Made by a program: the position numbers and the translations under genes
Shown here: positions 12,402 through 26,618 of the stretch, one piece after another
Numbering within the stretch: position 1 is the stretch's first letter
Layout: every line of letters begins with the position of its first letter
Notes under the pieces: model-generated
Database searches by the model: none
Told to the model about the DNA's origin: nothing
The model's input: only the letters and a program-made list of their open reading frames with translations
Assembly: GCF_000003855.2 (NCBI RefSeq)
Contig: NW_003101668.1
Coordinates: forward strand, 475,547 to 539,546
Length of the DNA: 64,000 nucleotides
Direction of reading: 5' to 3'
Origin: Blastomyces gilchristii SLH14081
Lineage: Eukaryota > Ascomycota > Eurotiomycetes > Onygenales > Ajellomycetaceae

Positions 12402-14064
12402 ATACTCTCTTCTTTAAGAACATAGTTCTGATGCTCTTAAGATTATCAGATTAGAAATTATCTTTGTTATATAGTAATGATTGTAAAACTGATTAACAGT
12501 GTGTATACTGTGTATAATACAAAGAAATAGATGAGTTTTTCTGCTAACTGTATAGATCTTTCTTTTCTCATCTTTATTCAAATCAAACACATGATAAGTG
12601 AGTTTCTTATATATCAATTTGAAATATAAAAAATGTAGTTAATAAGTGACTTATAGATCTCTCAATATATTCTGTTCTATATATAAAATTCTCTGCAAAA
12701 GTGATGTATTTTTAGAGACAAAGCTAACAGTAGTGATAGAATTTTTTGAAAAGATTCTTCTTCTCTGTGAAACATTTTTCTTTCCTTCTTCTTAATTGTA
12801 ATAGTGAGTGTATGAGAGTATCATTCTTGAAGAATAATAAAGAACTTATTCTGATATTTTCTAGTGAGTAAATGTCTTTGTGATGTGACTGCAGTCTCTG
12901 TAACTGTTAAGAAAGCTCAGTTGAAGATGAAGACAGTAGTGTCAACAGACTGTGAGAGCACTGCTCTTATTATCACATCTTCTTCTTCTTCTTCTTCTAC
13001 TTCTCTTGCAGCTGTGATAATAGTTGCTGTATCTTGCAGTGAAGTGTCATCTCTTCTACTAATTAATTTATCTGTGTCTAGTTCTTTCTCTGCTCTCTTC
13101 ATCACTATTACAACATTGTCCCTCTTCTCAGTCAACATAATGATGTATGACCTCATATAATCATTTGAAGAGAAACCTGAAGAGAGCTTGATTCTGAGAA
13201 TAGTGACTCTGAGAAGCTTAATCTGTAGTTTCTCTTTCACAGCATATCTGAGCTCTACTCAGAATGCTGCTGAGTTGAGTCTGCAGAGTTCTGCAGTTTC
13301 TTTGTCTTCTCTCTGTGAGAAGGCTCTGATGCAGTTTCTGATCAGTATTACTACTTATCTATGCTGTGCTAAGCAGCTGAAGAAGAGAGAGATTTTATAC
13401 ATCTGTCTCTTCTCTCACTTCTGTTATTTTTATTATATCTGTAACAATGACTTCTATCTCTCTGTAAGTAGTATCTCACAGAAAGATGTTATATCAGCTC
13501 TGATAAGAAGTCTAGATACTCAAGCAGTATAGAGTGAGAGTTTCAGAGCTTTAAGTATTAATGAATTCTATTAAGACTGAGAAGATTTCTCTTACTCATC
13601 TGTAAAAGAAGATGAAAGTGTGAATCTCTGAGATGAAAAAACATCTCAGAATGACTGATCTTAAGAAGAGATTAACTGATATCATCATTAAAAGCACTGT
13701 GAAGATTAATCACTGATTGAAGAGAATCTCACTTCAGTTAAAGCAGATAACTGAGATACTTTATAAGTTAATAAGTTAATACTTTCAGTATCTCTCATGC
13801 TCTTCTGCAGCATGCTTCTCTGCAGTACTGCAGTGCTAACTTCTTAGCAGACAAAGATATCAGTGCTGAAGACTTCAACAGTGAAGAATGAGTTTAGTGA
13901 GAATGTAATTATTGATGAGTAGACTCTGAAATTCTCTCTTTTTACTTTTTTAATGAGCTGCAGTCTCATTAGAATAGCAGCAGCCTGCAGATTGATAATA
14001 TCAATCTTTTTTATTAATTTCAAATATTTCTTTCTTTTCTTATTAACTGCTTCAGGAATTTTAC
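12402..14064 (-). other. 3' part of chromovirus downstream of pol
   Basis: This 1.7-kb stretch lies between the chromodomain region and the 3' LTR. A minus-strand frame at 12917-13240 stays open for 107 codons with an acidic run and a basic N-terminal half, while the plus strand at 12864-13160 is open only as Ser/Val-rich low complexity. Whether either was ever translated is unclear; it could be a second ORF or non-coding spacer. Confidence 0.45.
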
Positions 14065-14453
14065 ACTTATGTAGTCTTATTATTATTATTATTATTATTC
14101 TTCAATTATAGATGTATGCAGTCAGAGACTATGACATCTATCTGAGAACTTTTAGTTCTCAGGGTTTTTCCTATATCTGTAAAGTTAACTATTATACATT
14201 CATCAATTTCAGATATGTAAAATCAGAAAATTCCAGCCCAGAATACAAAAACTGTTTACAAATTACAGTGTTTTAACATCTTCTGATACTTTGAAATCAT
14301 TTGACAATATCATGACAAAGGAAAAGAGAACACAGTCTTAAAGATAGACATATTAAATAGATAGATAGAAAGAAATTGAAAGGAAAAGATAAAGTAAAGA
14401 AAGACTGTAACAAAACAAATTATTAAAAGATAGTATATAGCTGTTTTAACAGA

Positions 14454-17400
14454 CTATATCTGATTGATTTCCTCCTCTTCATATTCAGATAATTCTGAAT
14501 TTAGTCATTTTCTTGTAGCTGCTTGAGTTTCTGATAGAAAGTCTATTAAATATTTAATTCCTGTCTCAGTTGAGAATAAGAATCTCATATTTAATTGATT
14601 TAGATCATACTTCTCTTTCAATCTGACTCTGAAACTATTGTATAATACACAGTGTATTACAATATACTCAGGATTCTCATTTGCATTGCAGAATAAGCAT
14701 TCTATTGAGTCAAATCTATCATTAAATCTTTATATATAAGATTTGAAATAGTCATGTTCTAGTTTCAGCTGTATTATAGATGAGAATATTTTCTTTTTAC
14801 ATTTAATTAAACAAGATTTTCACTTGGGTTTTGTTTCAAATCTTGAATAATATATACTTTTCTTTTGTTTCTGCCAGCTTTCATTTCACTTGTCTAAATA
14901 AGATTCTTTTATTTTTCTCTTTATAAAAGATCAGGATATAACTTTTTGAATAGATCTGCTTAATTCTGCACTCTTTTTTGCAGCTGAATCAGTCAATTCA
15001 TTATCATGAATATTCATATAAGCAGGAATTCAGTGTAAATGAATTATCAGCTTTGATATTCTTCTCTTTTGAATTTTCAAAACAGAGTTTAAAATCAGTT
15101 CAAGATTCATTTAATCATTATGAATCTGACTATTTCTAAGTCTTTTTAAAGCAGCTTGACTATCAGAGAATATTCATATCTCTTTCAAACTATTTCCTCT
15201 TTTATGAGATTTTATTTCTATGAGTTTGAAAGCTTTCACTATTGCAAATAGTTCAGCATCAAAGACTTCAGATTCACAGTCTAGATTTCAGAAATCTGAG
15301 ATAAAATTAATATTATCTTCAGTATAAGCAATGCCTGCATCTAATCTATTCAGATTTTCATTCTTTAAGTCATCTGAATAAATCAGAATAGAGTCTTTTA
15401 TATTGATTATAGAAATTCTCTTCAAATGCTGTTCATATTCTTTCTCTTTTGATAGTTCATTTATTTGTAAGTCTATAAGAGATTCAAGCTTTTCTCTTCA
15501 GAGAGATAACTTTTCATGATTCACTTTTTCAATATTTAAAGAAGAAAATTGATTTTTAATCAGAGAGTATAGTCTGTAAAGTTGAGAAGACATTTTCTTT
15601 AAAGAATTATTTTCATTCTAATCAAGAAATCTATTTCAATCCAGTTCATTTTCAGAGTTAATTGATAAAAATGAAGATGAGACTCTTTCTCTGATTATAT
15701 GATTTAAGCTCATCTTTATAACTCTCAGAGCATAGTTCATACAGGCCTTTTCAAATCTCATAGTAGAAGAAGAAATTAAAGCTTCAATTTTCATTGTTTT
15801 AATAGAAGATGATTTGAATGCTCTCAGAATTCTTCTCAAGACTCTGTTTTACAGACTTTGAAAGAGTTCAGTGAAATTCCCTTGATTATTCTATCAAACT
15901 TGAACTTTATAATCAGCTACTGATGTAATACAGGCTATATATAACTGTCTCATAGCCTGGAAGAATAGACCTCTCTCTGTATTTGATAGTCTGATTATGT
16001 TATTCAATAGCCTTTCTGCCTTGACAGTTCTTTGTTGAATATGATATTTAAAGTTTAACTTGGAGTTTAATCATACTTCTAATTATTTGATATTTACACT
16101 GGGTTTAATCTCTCTATTTAAAAGAGATAGAGACAGTTCTTTCTCATTGAATCTAGAAAAGAAATGAATTAACTCAGTTTTATTCATATTAAATTGAATT
16201 TGATTAATATCTGCTCTAACAAAGATTTTCTTTACAGCTTCTTTAATCACTTTTAAATTCTCTTTGATAGTTTTTGAGCTGTAGACTAGATTAATATCAT
16301 TCACATAACTCAGAGATCTCACTATTCTCATATTTCTATTCTTGAATAGATATGCAGTGTATATTACAAATAAAATGAGTGAGATTGAAGATTCTTATGA
16401 TACTTCTATTTTTATCTCAGTCTTGTCTTATTTCATTTCATCAAAGAAAAGTTGTATAATTCTTTTAGATATAAAATAGTTAACTCATTTTATTAGAGAA
16501 AGTAGCAGTTTTAACATCTTCAATATCTGAATTAGCTTTGACTTTGAAACATGATCAAATGCTTCTTTTATATCAATAAAAACTACAGTTGAGACCAGAT
16601 CTTCATGCTTTGCTATTTGAATATTATAAATAACTGAGAGAACAGTATCAATTGCAGAACACTGTTTTCTATTCCTCATTTATTCACTGAATAAAAGAGA
16701 ATTACTGACAGAGCTTATAAAAGATAGTTGAGTAACTATTATCTTTTCTAAAACCTTTTCTAGATAGTTCAATAGAGATATTACTCTATATGACTTAGAA
16801 ATTGAAGTTTTTCTATTAGAATTTGTAAGAATCACTTCAGTGACTTCTCTTCAGTATTCAGAATGATATTCATTTTTCAAGAGATTGAAAAAGAGCTTAA
16901 AATATTCATTCTTTAAGTAGAAGTATATATTTTGAATAATTAAGTAATTAATTGAATCAGGCCCTGCAGCAGTCTTAACTGAACTTGAGAAAATAACTGA
17001 CTCTAATTCATCTTGAGTAAGATCAGGTCATTCCCAGTCATTTTCATCAATATAGTTAAGAAGTGATATATTCTCTTTCTCTGAATCTGAATCTGATGAG
17101 TATTGAAAGAGAGTTCTTATAAAAGCTTGACATTTTTTCTCAAAAGAGTTTGCTGTATATGATTCATTCTGAAACTCATATTCTAAGGTTGAAAGTGTTA
17201 CTACACTTCTTGTTTTAGTATAGTTAAAAGCTTTAAAAACTTCCTTCTCTTATGCTTCTTCAAGAAATTTATTTCAGCAGTCTGTTTTAGCTTTTTTAAT
17301 ATCTGAAAAATATTCATTTCTGACAGCATTGAACTCTTTATCAGATATTATATTATTCTTTCAATCTCTTCTAGCAGTAGCTAATTCTTTTCTTTTAGAT

Positions 17401-18410
17401 GAGATATTCTCATTTCATCAAGGTTTTGAATACTTAGAAGATTTTCTCTTTGAAATATTATCTCTAACACTTGTTAGAATAATAGATGTAATAAGCCTCA
17501 CTCTATTCTCAAGCATTTCATTTGAGATATCTTGACCAGAATTTCAATATAGCTCATTCTATCTTTCAGATTTTAACAGTTTTATACTTTCTTTAACTGC
17601 TTTTCAATCAGCTTTTTCAAAGTTAAACTGATTAGAGAGAATAGGATTTTCACTTATTTATTTTTCACTCAGTTTAATCTTAAATTGAATAATCTCATGA
17701 TCTGATTCTGATGTCTTATTTAAATTAATAAATCAGTTTACAAGTCTTCTTTTTATTAGATTTTGTGATATAAAGATTAGATCTATAATAGATTTCTGTT
17801 TCATATCTTTTCTAAAGAATGTTTATTGATCAGACTTATTAATCAAATCTATTGAATGCTCAAAGGTTTATTTAACTAGATTATCAGCTCTCACTACTCT
17901 CTTATATTCTGAATTTCATCAGAGATAATGTGTATTGAAATCTTCTACAATTATAGAGTTTCTTGATAAAGTTATGTTCAGAAATCCTCTATTAATTATT
18001 CAGATATTGTTATTTTTCTTCAATGACTTTTCATTATAGATATTTATGAGCTGTATAGTATTAAACTCATTTTCTTTATCTATAATATTACTCATCAGAA
18101 TATCAGGGTCAGACATAATATCAAATCTTAGATTAAATTGATATCTTGATCTCTTTCTTTCATAAATCACTACTCTTGACTTTATCTCAGACTTTTGAGA
18201 TAAAAAGCAGTAGTAGCTTGAATGAGAAATGACATATTTTTACTCAGCATCAAAATTCGGCTTCTGAAGCAGTATAAAATTAACTTTTTATTCAAATGTA
18301 ATTTGAAGATAAGAATAAATATAATTTGAGTTTCTATTCACATTATTTTGAATAAATATGATTTTTGAAGAGTTTTTAAACTTTTTTTATTATTTTTATT
18401 GTATATTCAT
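14454..18410 (-). pseudogene. LINE ORF2: endonuclease, reverse transcriptase, RNase H
   Basis: One frame of about 1,318 codons from ATG at 18410 to TAG at 14456-14454, interrupted only by RIP-type stops. The endonuclease spans roughly 17700-18330. The reverse transcriptase spans about 16000-17050: FIDIKEAFDHVSKSKL (the D-x-K-x-AFD motif) is near 16560 and the catalytic box reads SYVNDI near 16305, where YVDD has lost an Asp. RNase H spans about 14960-15300 with DAELFAIVKAF, IFSDSQAALK and HxIPAYMNIHDNEL matching the family. A CCHC-type knuckle (CLFC...H...C) lies near 14650-14699. The start overlaps the ORF1 stop as ATGA. Confidence 0.9.
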
Positions 18411-20038
18411 ACTAAAAGAGAGAAGAGTAGAATCTAATCACTATTATCAGATAGTAGATTATAACTATTCTTAAAAGTAGAAATCTCAACTGCTTATATT
18501 ATATCTAGTTTATCATCAGAGTCATTTCTCAATTCTCTAATCTTAATAGAAGTTTAAGAATTCAAATTCTGTTTATATTTAGCTGAAGAATTAGAGTTTG
18601 AAGATTTAGATAGTTAAGAGTTTCTTCTTTTTAAGCTTATAGTTATAAGTCTACTGACTTGACTCTTCTCTTCAGTTCTAGATTAACTTTGAGCTTCATC
18701 TTTTCTCCAGTTCTTTTGAGTTCTAGAAACAAACATATATTCTTTTAAGCTAGATGCATGTTTTTCTTTACAATTAGAGCACTTAAGCAGAGTATATTAA
18801 TAAATTTCATCTCTTTTTAAGTATATTTCACATTTATGCTCACTAGTTTTGTGATCTCTGACACAGAATGCACATTTTGAGTCTCTAAAACATGAGATTG
18901 TAAAGTATTCATATCTTTGACAGTTTGAACACTGTGTTTAAGCTTTGAGATTCATTCTTAAGTCTTTGTATTCATGAACTCTCATTTTCAAACCTGCTAC
19001 TCTTACTTCAGAGATCTTTGACTGTTTAAGTGTTTTTATATATACTAGAATAGAGGTATTTCTTCTGCTTTGTCTGAACTCAATTGAATTTAGTCATACA
19101 GGCTTCTTTCTCAGTTGAATAGAGTTGTATTCTTTCAATTCATTTTTGAGAAGTAGTATTTCTTCTTCACAGTCAAAAATTTCAACTGAAATATCATGAA
19201 GAATGAATTTATCTCACTTTTCATCTCTTTCAGATAGAATTATTATATTTAACAAAGATTCTACTGCTGACTTTCAGAGATTCTCATTCTAAATAAGGAA
19301 TTCAGCACTGAATTCAGACATTGTAGTCAGAATAATAAAGTTTTCAAAGAATAATAACTCAATTGAAGCTATAACTGATTTTTGAACTTCAATATCAGTT
19401 ATTAACTGAGAAAAGAACTGCTGATTAATTTCATTTCTGATTCTGAAAATAAGATTTGAGTTTAGCTTGTTTCTTTGCAGAATGTTCTGATTTGAGACTT
19501 TGAGAATAAGTCTTCTATTTCTGAAGATTTGAAAGTTTTTCTCTTTTTACATTTTCTTTTTCACTTTTCTATAAATAGAGACATGAGCAGTATTCTTCTC
19601 AGTTTTCTCAGGATTTTGAGCAGGTTTTGAGACAGCAGGTTTAGAGACAGCAGATTCAGCTGCTTGAGCATATGTTTTCTTCTAATTCAAAGAAGAAGAA
19701 GAAGTAGGAAAAAAGAATGAAGAAGAGTAAGATAAAGAGTCAGTGATTATACTAGGAATTTTCAATGTTTTTTAAACTGTGTTTGAGATTTCAAGTTTGA
19801 ACTTGATCATCTTCTATAGTTATCTAGTCTGAGCATGAAGAATTAACAGAACTTCTTCATTTATCTCACTCAGATACTGCTTTTCAAGAATCTTGTTTAC
19901 TTTTTCAAGTTTCTGTATTTTAAGAACTTATTATTTCTCTATTTCTTCTTTCTTTCTTCTCTTCAGAATTTCAATCTCAGAAATATCATTTGAGAAAGCA
20001 TCTTTTTTCACATCAACTGAGTGTATTTTTGAACTCAT
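18407..20038 (-). pseudogene. LINE ORF1: gag-like protein with zinc knuckles
   Basis: A single frame of 543 codons from ATG at 20038 to TGA at 18409-18407 with only RIP-type stops inside. The N-terminal third is charged and coiled-coil-like, followed by an Ala/Pro-rich linker (YAQAAESAVSKPAVSKPA). Three zinc knuckle-like units lie at about 18740-18940; the first has Tyr where His is expected, the second keeps C-x2-C-x(4)-H and the third keeps CSNC. ORF1 proteins of this clade bind RNA and build the particle. The last bases overlap the ORF2 start (ATGA), suggesting stop-and-restart translation of ORF2. Confidence 0.85.
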
Positions 20039-21531
20039 TATTTTCACTCAATGAAAAGTTGATCAGACTGTTTCAATTGAGATATTTCTAAGTCTGTTTT
20101 CAATTGAAAAGTTGATCAGACTATTTCAAAAGAAGAATAAAAGACTTTTGTATATAAAATACCTGATTTTTTTCACACTAGTTCAGTAACTAGATTAGAT
20201 TTTTGAAGAGAATCTAATAAACTAAAATTGATTTTTAAGATAAATTAATAAAATCTTTACAATCTCTTTCTTGAGATACAGTGAGAAAAAGTATGACATC
20301 AATTAATAATAAATCAGATAATATGACAGTTTTTAAGAGAAAAACTGATAAAAAATAAATCAATTTTTTGCAGAGAAATTGATTAAAACTATTTAATTTT
20401 ATTCTAAATTATTCAATTCTTCTCACACAATAAGTGTGCAACTCAAATCAGTTAATAAAGAGTGTAAAAAAGAATTAAGTATTAATGAAAGCTCTTCAGT
20501 CACTGAAAAAGTAATTCTTACTTAAAAGAATATAAAATTATGATAGAAAACAGCTCTGTTTTTAATTCTTTGTAAGAATATTATATAAAATTCAGAGAAA
20601 AATACCTTACTTTTTCAAGAGAAGTAAAAAACTATTTCTAAGATCTTTTTTTTTTTATGCATAGACTGCTGCAGAAGAATGAGATAGAAACTGCTAAGAT
20701 ATATACTACTATATACTCTCTATCAAGACTTTCTCTCTTCAGAGTCTTGATATTATAGAGAATATAAGTCTGTTTCTATATAATAATATAAATATTGTCA
20801 GTGAGATGTAGAGAAACTGATTATTTATATCTCAAAATAGAAGACTTTATCAATGATTATATTAATATAGAGTTAATTCTTAAATTCAATAGAAACCTAG
20901 TATTACTGTTCTCAATCTCTTACAGAATCTATTGAATATTGAGATATTAAAACTAGATTTAATATATCTCACTGTGCAGGAATCAAAGGCTCAGTCAGAC
21001 CTTGAGATATACTGATTTTATAATTGTTGATGTGCTGTTGACTTGTTATTCATTGATTATATGCTTGATATTATCACTGAGATATCATTTTGTATTTTTC
21101 TGCCAGGGATGAGCCAGATTGAGAAGGGCGGTACAAGAGTGGGACTTGGTGTTGATGTTTTGAAACATCAAAGATGAACAGGGTTTTCACAGAGGTCACT
21201 TCTCAGATATCTTCACAACTACAGATCAGGAATCTTCCAAAATTGAGAAGATTGGTGCATGCGGCTAGGTCTCTTCACCTTACAATTTATATAGCAATTT
21301 GGCCTGGGGTTGTGGTGTGATAGGGGAGAATGAGGGATAATCCCACGCAGGAGTTTCAAACAACATCTGGTTCATGTTTGGCTGGATAACTCCACCACCA
21401 CACGGGGTATGTGGTCAGCGATGGGGTCAAAATGCTCATATGATTGAGGGCTTTTTGATGGATCTATCGGCGGGTTCTTATTCGAAAAATCGAGCGAGTT
21501 CATGGTGAAGTGGTTGGTTTTTTCAAAGCTG
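20039..21531 (-). promoter_or_regulatory. LINE 5' untranslated region, outer 430 bp unmutated
   Basis: The 1.5 kb between the element's 5' end and ORF1 would hold the internal promoter of a LINE. From about 20640 to 21090 it is AT-rich like the body. From about 21100 to 21531 it has normal base composition with many CpG and CC/GG dinucleotides. No promoter motif is recognised. Confidence 0.6.
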
Positions 21532-21599
21532 ACTTATGTAGTCTTATTAAACTTCTAAAAAACCGTTTGAGAGAAAATAGAAGAAGAGTGCTACAGAGC

Positions 21600-24500
21600 T
21601 TACAAGATACTGACTCATCACTGCAAGATCATCTCTAAAAACTCTTTAAGAAAAAATAACAAGTCTTAAGCAGCATTTCTTACTCAATGTCTCTGATGTA
21701 TAATGAGACAGTCTCTACTAGCTGTCTTATAGCTTGCAATCTCTTTCTCAGCATTCTTTAAATACTTAAGTAATTCTCATGAATTCTCTGATGATAAATA
21801 ATCTTCTTATTTAACAAGATATTGAAGCTTACTGTAATGTATTCACTTATTCAATATTTTCTTCATAAGATATTCAGTATCACTCTCAATCTTGATATTA
21901 TTCAGTCAAGACAGCTCTGTCTCAAGATATTACTTATAGAGTTTCAAATAGAAAATGTGAAAAATAGAATGAATTGATTTCAATTCTGAGAATAATTTCA
22001 ACTCATATATCTGCTTATTCATCACTTTTATTACTGAGAAAGATCTCAGTTATCACTCACTAAGCTTTTTATATAATCTTATTATCTTGATATTCTTTGC
22101 TGAAAGTAGTACTTAATTCTCTATTAAGAACTTCATTGAAAGATATTTTCAATTATAGTATTCTATCTACTACTTCTGAGTATAATGAATACTTTTCATC
22201 ATCTTCTCATGAATTTTATTCAAAAGTTTCAATCTCACTTTTACTTCTGATACTGAGAAATACTCTGTTCTCTGTATCTATTCAATATTCTGACTGTCTA
22301 TCTCTCTCTTTGAAACATCATCTGTGACATTACTGAATAATGAAGAATTATATTTATAATAAGTATAGAAAAGAGATATCTTTAAGGTTGCATTCTTTGT
22401 ATTATTATATATGAATTCAGTGATTAAAAGATGTTTAAGTCAATCATTCTGATAATATAAATAGAATACTTGAAGATGCTGTTCTAGTATCTGATTCTGA
22501 TGTTTAGTCTGATCATCTATCTGCAGATGAAATGCAGTACTGAGAAGATATCTTATTATAAGATGATAGTAAAAAGCTGATCAGTATTTACTAATGAAGA
22601 GAGATTCTCAATCTGTTATTAATGATTTCAGAGCACTGTGATTATAAATAATGATATTTAAAAACAGATCAGTCAATTCAGAGGCTTTAATCTTTTTATA
22701 AGTAGAGATATATCTGATCATCTTTATAAAGTGATTAACAATGATTAAAATTGAGTTATATTCTTTGACTCTTGTTAACTTTAACAGATCAACTATGAAA
22801 TTTATTAATAGATTCTATCATAAGCTCTTTAAAATAGGCAGTGACACTAACTTATTATATTACTTATACTGTGAGATCTTTATCTTTTAATAGATATTGT
22901 AAGTCTTAATATACTCTTTGATATCTATCTGAAGCTTGTTTTAAATATATTTATATTTTAGAAGCTTCTCAGTCTTCTTTAACCTGAAGTGCTCTGTATG
23001 AGAATTATTATAATGAATTCTCAATAACTTCTGACATACTGCTCTGCTATAAGAAACAAAGACTGAATCATTCAGTAGTAGAAGTTCATATTCTTCTAGT
23101 TATCAGTGACTTGATTTCTTAGCAGCACTGTCTCACTCAGAGTCTGTCTCTTTCAAGTTTAAATCAGATTCTTTCTTCTTTAACTTCTGAATTTAAGCTG
23201 CAGTAGAGGCATCTCTCTTCTGTAACTTATTAATAAATTTTAAAAGTAGTTGAGTTAAAAGATTATAGACTGTTTTATTCTTTATCAATTCAATAATAGT
23301 AAGATATAATATAAGAAGCTCATGATCTTCAGTGTCAGTTCTCTGCAGAGATCTGAATTTTCTTTCACCTTCTATACTAAGTTATACAGCTGTCTTATCA
23401 GTGCTGTTTCTGAGCTTCAGAGAATCTCAATTCTCTGCAGTCAGCTTCTTCTGCAGTGATAATAGAGATTCTTTTGTAGAATTCTTCTCTGTATCAATGA
23501 TATTATAATTAAGCTGTTTAGACAGTATATCAGCAGAGTTAAGTCAATCTGAATAATATCAGATATAGAAATCATACTCTGAAAGCAGCTTCACTCACCT
23601 GGCTTGACATTCTATCAAGCTCTTTGTTGTTAAGAAGTAACACAGATTTATATAATTAGTGAGAACTTACATTGAGTACTTACTACTCTGAAGATAATAT
23701 TATCAGATCTTAAAGAATTCAATAATTGTTAATATCTTCTAATTATAAGTATCATATCTTCTCTGTGTAAGTAATAACTTCTTGAAGAAGAAGATCACTG
23801 ATCTTTATTTATAATATCTTATAGACTCTGTAAAAAAGTCTTCTCTTATAGATAATTCATTATCTATTTCTTCAGAAGTGATTATTCTCTGATTCTTTCA
23901 ATATTGAAAGATCTTCAGTGTCAACTGTGAAAAGATTTCATAGACTTCATTTTCAGATATATCAGTCTCATACTAACTGAGTAAGTCAGGGTTAAAGTGA
24001 TTCAGTATTATAATATCTATAAAAGCTTATTTCAATTCTACAAATATCTGTGTAGTATCTTGAGTGAGAATAAATAATCTCATTTTTCTGTCTTTCACAC
24101 TTCTCTTTAACAGATCTGTAAGAGAGACAGTAATCTGTGAATATATATAGATGAATTATCTGTAGAAATTTATAAATTTTAGAAATATCTGCATCTTGTG
24201 ATACATCTGCAGTACTGATTAGTTCTCAATGATAAAGACTCAGCTTCTATTCATTGAAATGCTGTTCATCTTAATAATATAATCTAAGAAATCAATCTCC
24301 TGTATATAGAATGAGCATTTTTCAGTATTTGTATAGAGTTAATACTGTCTCAACTGACTTAATACTTCTTGAACATGAATATCATATTCTTTCTCTGTTT
24401 TTGAGAAGATTAGAATATTGTTCAGATATACTATATAGAAGATATTAACAAGATTCTACAGCATCTCATTTATATAAGTCTGAAAGATGACTGAAGTATT

Positions 24501-26600
24501 ACAAAGATCAAAAGATAAAACAAGATATTTAAAATTACTGTACTTAGTATAAAAAGCTGTTTTTCAAATATTATCTTCATTAACTCTGATTCTATGATAG
24601 ACATTCTGTATATTAATCTTTGAGAACATCTTTGCTTCAGATAATTGATTAATTATCTTATTAATCAATAGTAATGAATAGCAATTCTTAACTGTTATTT
24701 TATTAAGATCTCTATAGTCTATGTATAAGTATAGTCTATCATTCTTCTTGAGTATAAAGAGTATAGATGTCTCTGTTAAACTCTTTAATAAATATATTCA
24801 GTTCTTTAATTATACTTCTTTAAGATATTTATGCAGAATATTCAATTTCTTTACAGACAAGTTATAGAGAGATCTGTACAGTGCTGTTACACTGTCTTCA
24901 AGATAAATCTTATATTATATCTTGATATTAGAAAACTTCACTGCTTCTCTTTCTGAAAAGATATTATTATAATCTGTAAAGAGACATTATATACATTTAT
25001 CTTCAATGATAAATACTGCTGCTAATCTTGTAATAAGAATGATGATTTCTTCATCTATTCTCAAGTCTCAATCATCTACTATATAGTATATTAACTCTAT
25101 CTTTTTCTCAAGATTCTTCTGATAAAACTCTTCAGATTTCTCTATTACTGTCTCTTCATTAATGAGATAATACTGTTATATCTAAGTAACTCAGTCAATA
25201 AGAGAATTGTTTTCTCTTAATTATAAGAGATCTAGAATGATATTCTTATCTATAATATTAACTATATGAAGAAGTAAACTGCTCTTCTTAAAGATTTCTT
25301 CTGAGTCTATAATCACACACTTTACTTAAATTATGTTAAAACAGTGATATTTTATTTTATTGATAAATTATATATGATCTGACAGATCTATCTTCTTCTA
25401 ACTCTTTATTAAAGAAAAGAAATAGAATATGAAGTTAATATCTACTTCAGAGTTAAGTAGATATCTCACTGATATCTTCTTATTTAAGATATACATTATA
25501 ATTATAATATAAACTCAGAGATATAAGAATTATTAATTCTTCATTTCTTTCTCTTCTTTATCTTCTATGAATATGTTTATTAGAAGAGAAGTTAACTTTG
25601 AGAAGATATCTTCTCAGTTTCTTTTCTTCTTCAGCTTCTTATAATCACTGATATAGTGATTATCAGCTCTGCAGTTAAAACAGAGATCTTTATCAAATCT
25701 TTTTTAATATTTCTTCACAGTGAGTGAAGAATCAGAATACTTAAAATTCTTCTTTACTTTATTCACACTGAAGCTATTACAGTGCTATTTAGATTCTATC
25801 ATTGATTACTTAGAAGAGATCTTATTAATCTTTTTCTCAGAGAATTGATTATTTAAATAGATTCAGAAAGTCAGGTTAACAAGCTCAGTGTAATTAATTA
25901 ATAAACTCTGATATTATAATATCATTGTCTGCACCTTATAAGTCAGCTTTATAAGATAAAGCTATATTTTTAATTAATTCAAATCATCAGTCAATTTCTC
26001 TTAATATTCTTCAAATCTTATATTGAAATTGAAAGAATTCTTATTATCTTATTAATATAATAAGTTGAACTACTATACTGTTATAAAGCTGTGATTACAG
26101 TGATCTTTGATTTAATTCAGTAGAAAGTTCTTAAATTCTTCTTAAGTTATAATAGTATTAATATACTTAAGTTTTCTCTTCTTGATAACTCAAGTAGTTG
26201 CAGAGATGTCTTCAAGAAGGTTGATAATATATATTACTCATATCTTATAAGTATTATACTGACTTAAATTAAGATGAAATTTTCATTCAAGAGTATAGAT
26301 AAAGCTGTGAAATTCAGATAAGATATTTCTCTTATATCTCAGAGAATCTCTGATCTTAATCTCTCTATCTTTATAATAGATGTAGATGTGTAGAGACTGT
26401 AATAATAGCAGAGTGATTAAAGAACTTATATTAAAATATACAGTGATTTCAGAAATCTTAGATTTCTGTTAAAATAGAGATATACATACTCTAGAAGATA
26501 ATGTAGTGTTTCTCTCAGAGAATGAGATTGAATCAGTTTCAGTGTAAGTATATAAGACTATATCAGTCTGTTAAAGCTTGACTGATTCAAACTTATAATC
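21600..26600 (-). pseudogene. chromovirus gag-pol remnant
   Basis: Minus-strand domains in order: gag, with a zinc knuckle at 25631-25690 that still reads C-x2-C-x4-H but has Tyr for the last Cys; protease region; reverse transcriptase at about 24230-24770 with a YRDLN motif and a YLNNILIF box replacing YLDDILIF; RNase H; integrase core at about 22240-23010 with recognisable DFIVDLLK and TAFHLQ segments; chromodomain at about 21700-21880 (QYLVK...ENSWELLKYLKNAEKEI). Stops and Asp-to-Asn or Cys-to-Tyr losses follow the RIP pattern, so the element is inactive. Confidence 0.9.
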
Positions 26601-26618
26601 AGATTGAGTGATTTGAAT

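Larger units (their letters stand above)
14083..21531 (-). mobile_element. Tad-like LINE, full length, nested in the chromovirus
   Basis: The element is bounded by an exact 18-bp target duplication, ACTTATGTAGTCTTATTA, at 14065-14082 and 21532-21549. On the minus strand it begins at 21531 and ends with a (TAA)n-type tail at about 14083-14099. It carries a gag-like ORF1 with zinc knuckles and an ORF2 with endonuclease, reverse transcriptase, RNase H and a C-terminal zinc knuckle, the Tad clade architecture. Length is about 7.45 kb, close to the 7 kb of Tad elements. The body is RIP-mutated, but the first 430 bp at the 5' end (21100-21531) are not. Confidence 0.95.
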
